NCBI GenBank assembly: GCA_040376995.1
Contig: JBEIPP010000073.1
Coordinates: forward strand, 1-14,744
DNA length: 14,744 nucleotides
Origin: UBA4416 sp040376995
Lineage (GTDB): Bacteria; Bacteroidota; Bacteroidia; B-17B0; Aurantibacillaceae
Direction of reading: 5' to 3'
Positions 14,365 through 14,744 of the stretch are shown here, one piece after another (position 1 is the first letter of the stretch; each line of letters opens with the position of its first letter). The notes beneath the pieces were generated by a model. The model saw only the letters and a program-made list of their open reading frames with translations. It was not told where the DNA came from and searched no databases. The translations under genes were made by a program, and so were the position numbers.

Positions 14365-14744
14365 ATGTCTAAAGTAAAATATAAGTTTAATACCAAATCT
14401 TTAACCTACGAGAAAGTAAAAGTTACTTTTAAGCAGCGTTTGTTGCAGGTACTTTCGTACTTGGGTATTGGTTTAGTATTTGCTACGGTTACGATGTTAA
14501 TTGCTTATCGATTTATAGATTCGCCTAAAGAAAAGCAATTACGAAGAGAGGCAGAGGTTATGCAATTGCAATATGATTTATTGAATAAAAAGATGAATCA
14601 AGTTCAAACAGTATTGAATGATTTACAAGACCGAGATGATAATATTTATCGAGTCATTTTTGAAGCAGAACCTATTCCAAATTCTGTTCGTCAGGCAGGA
14701 TTTGGAGGGAGTGATAGATATAAGGATTTAGATGGGTATGATAA
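14365..14744 (+). CDS. Membrane-anchored coiled-coil protein, probably M23 family peptidase (partial, N-terminus only)
   Basis: The first 126 codons are present; the gene continues past the window end. It starts at ATG 14365 with a basic cytoplasmic tail (MSKVKYKFNTKSLTYEKVKV), followed by one membrane segment at about 26-48 (LLQVLSYLGIGLVFATV onward) and a periplasmic coiled coil (about 52-90, RREAEVMQLQYDLLNKKM then QVQTVLNDLQDRDDNIYR). The following VIFEAEPIPNSVRQAGFGG stretch is, from memory, typical of Bacteroidota M23 metallopeptidases that are often encoded divergently from alaS. Such proteins cut or regulate peptidoglycan. The LytM/M23 domain with its metal ligands would lie outside the window, so the peptidase call is inferred; the coding call itself is firm. 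Confidence 0.85.
   Translation, partial: MSKVKYKFNTKSLTYEKVKVTFKQRLLQVLSYLGIGLVFATVTMLIAYRFIDSPKEKQLRREAEVMQLQYDLLNKKMNQVQTVLNDLQDRDDNIYRVIFEAEPIPNSVRQAGFGGSDRYKDLDGYD

Noticed and set aside
1..14744. tRNA, rRNA, CRISPR arrays, insertion sequences or prophage genes
   Set aside because: No cloverleaf-like block, regular spacer-repeat array, transposase or phage protein was seen on either strand.

Overview
The window is AT-rich bacterial chromosome and reads as Bacteroidota. The signs are promoter elements of the Bacteroidota type (TTTG-N19-TAnnTTTG, complete upstream of bioB), short A/T-rich leaders without clear Shine-Dalgarno sites, a moxR-DUF58 pair, secreted proteins whose signal peptides end in A-Q, an ECF sigma factor followed by a one-TM membrane protein, and alaS divergent from a membrane protein of the M23-peptidase type. 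I cannot name a genus.

Layout. 1-1719 (minus): a MoxR AAA+ ATPase followed by a DUF58 protein that runs off the window, separated by about 105 bp of repeat-built DNA. 2006-3241 (plus): ornithine aminotransferase. 3298-5091 (minus): a small, very basic exported protein and a secreted S41-family peptidase. 5174-7969 (plus): a biotin operon with its own promoter and terminator, in the order bioB, DUF433 antitoxin, DUF5615 toxin, bioF. The toxin-antitoxin pair sits between two biotin genes with very tight spacing. 7992-11175 (minus): an ECF sigma factor, a 595-residue single-TM protein in the usual anti-sigma position, and an exported formylglycine-generating-enzyme-like protein. The three look like one transcription unit, preceded by an array of GTGAAAT-like boxes at about 21-bp spacing. 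11435-14092 (minus): alanyl-tRNA synthetase with its own terminator. 14093-14364: a divergent intergenic region holding a GC-rich dispersed-type repeat. 14365 to the end (plus): the start of a membrane-anchored coiled-coil protein, probably an M23 peptidase.

How the genes work together. BioF makes 8-amino-7-oxononanoate early in biotin synthesis and BioB closes the thiophene ring at the end; the intermediate steps are not encoded here. The sigma-TM-FGE-like operon is the best candidate for an undescribed signalling unit: a noncanonical anti-sigma candidate, a catalytically doubtful FGE fold and a phased box array upstream. All family calls come from motif recognition without database searches. 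No tRNA, rRNA, CRISPR array, insertion sequence or intergenic gap over 300 bp was seen.
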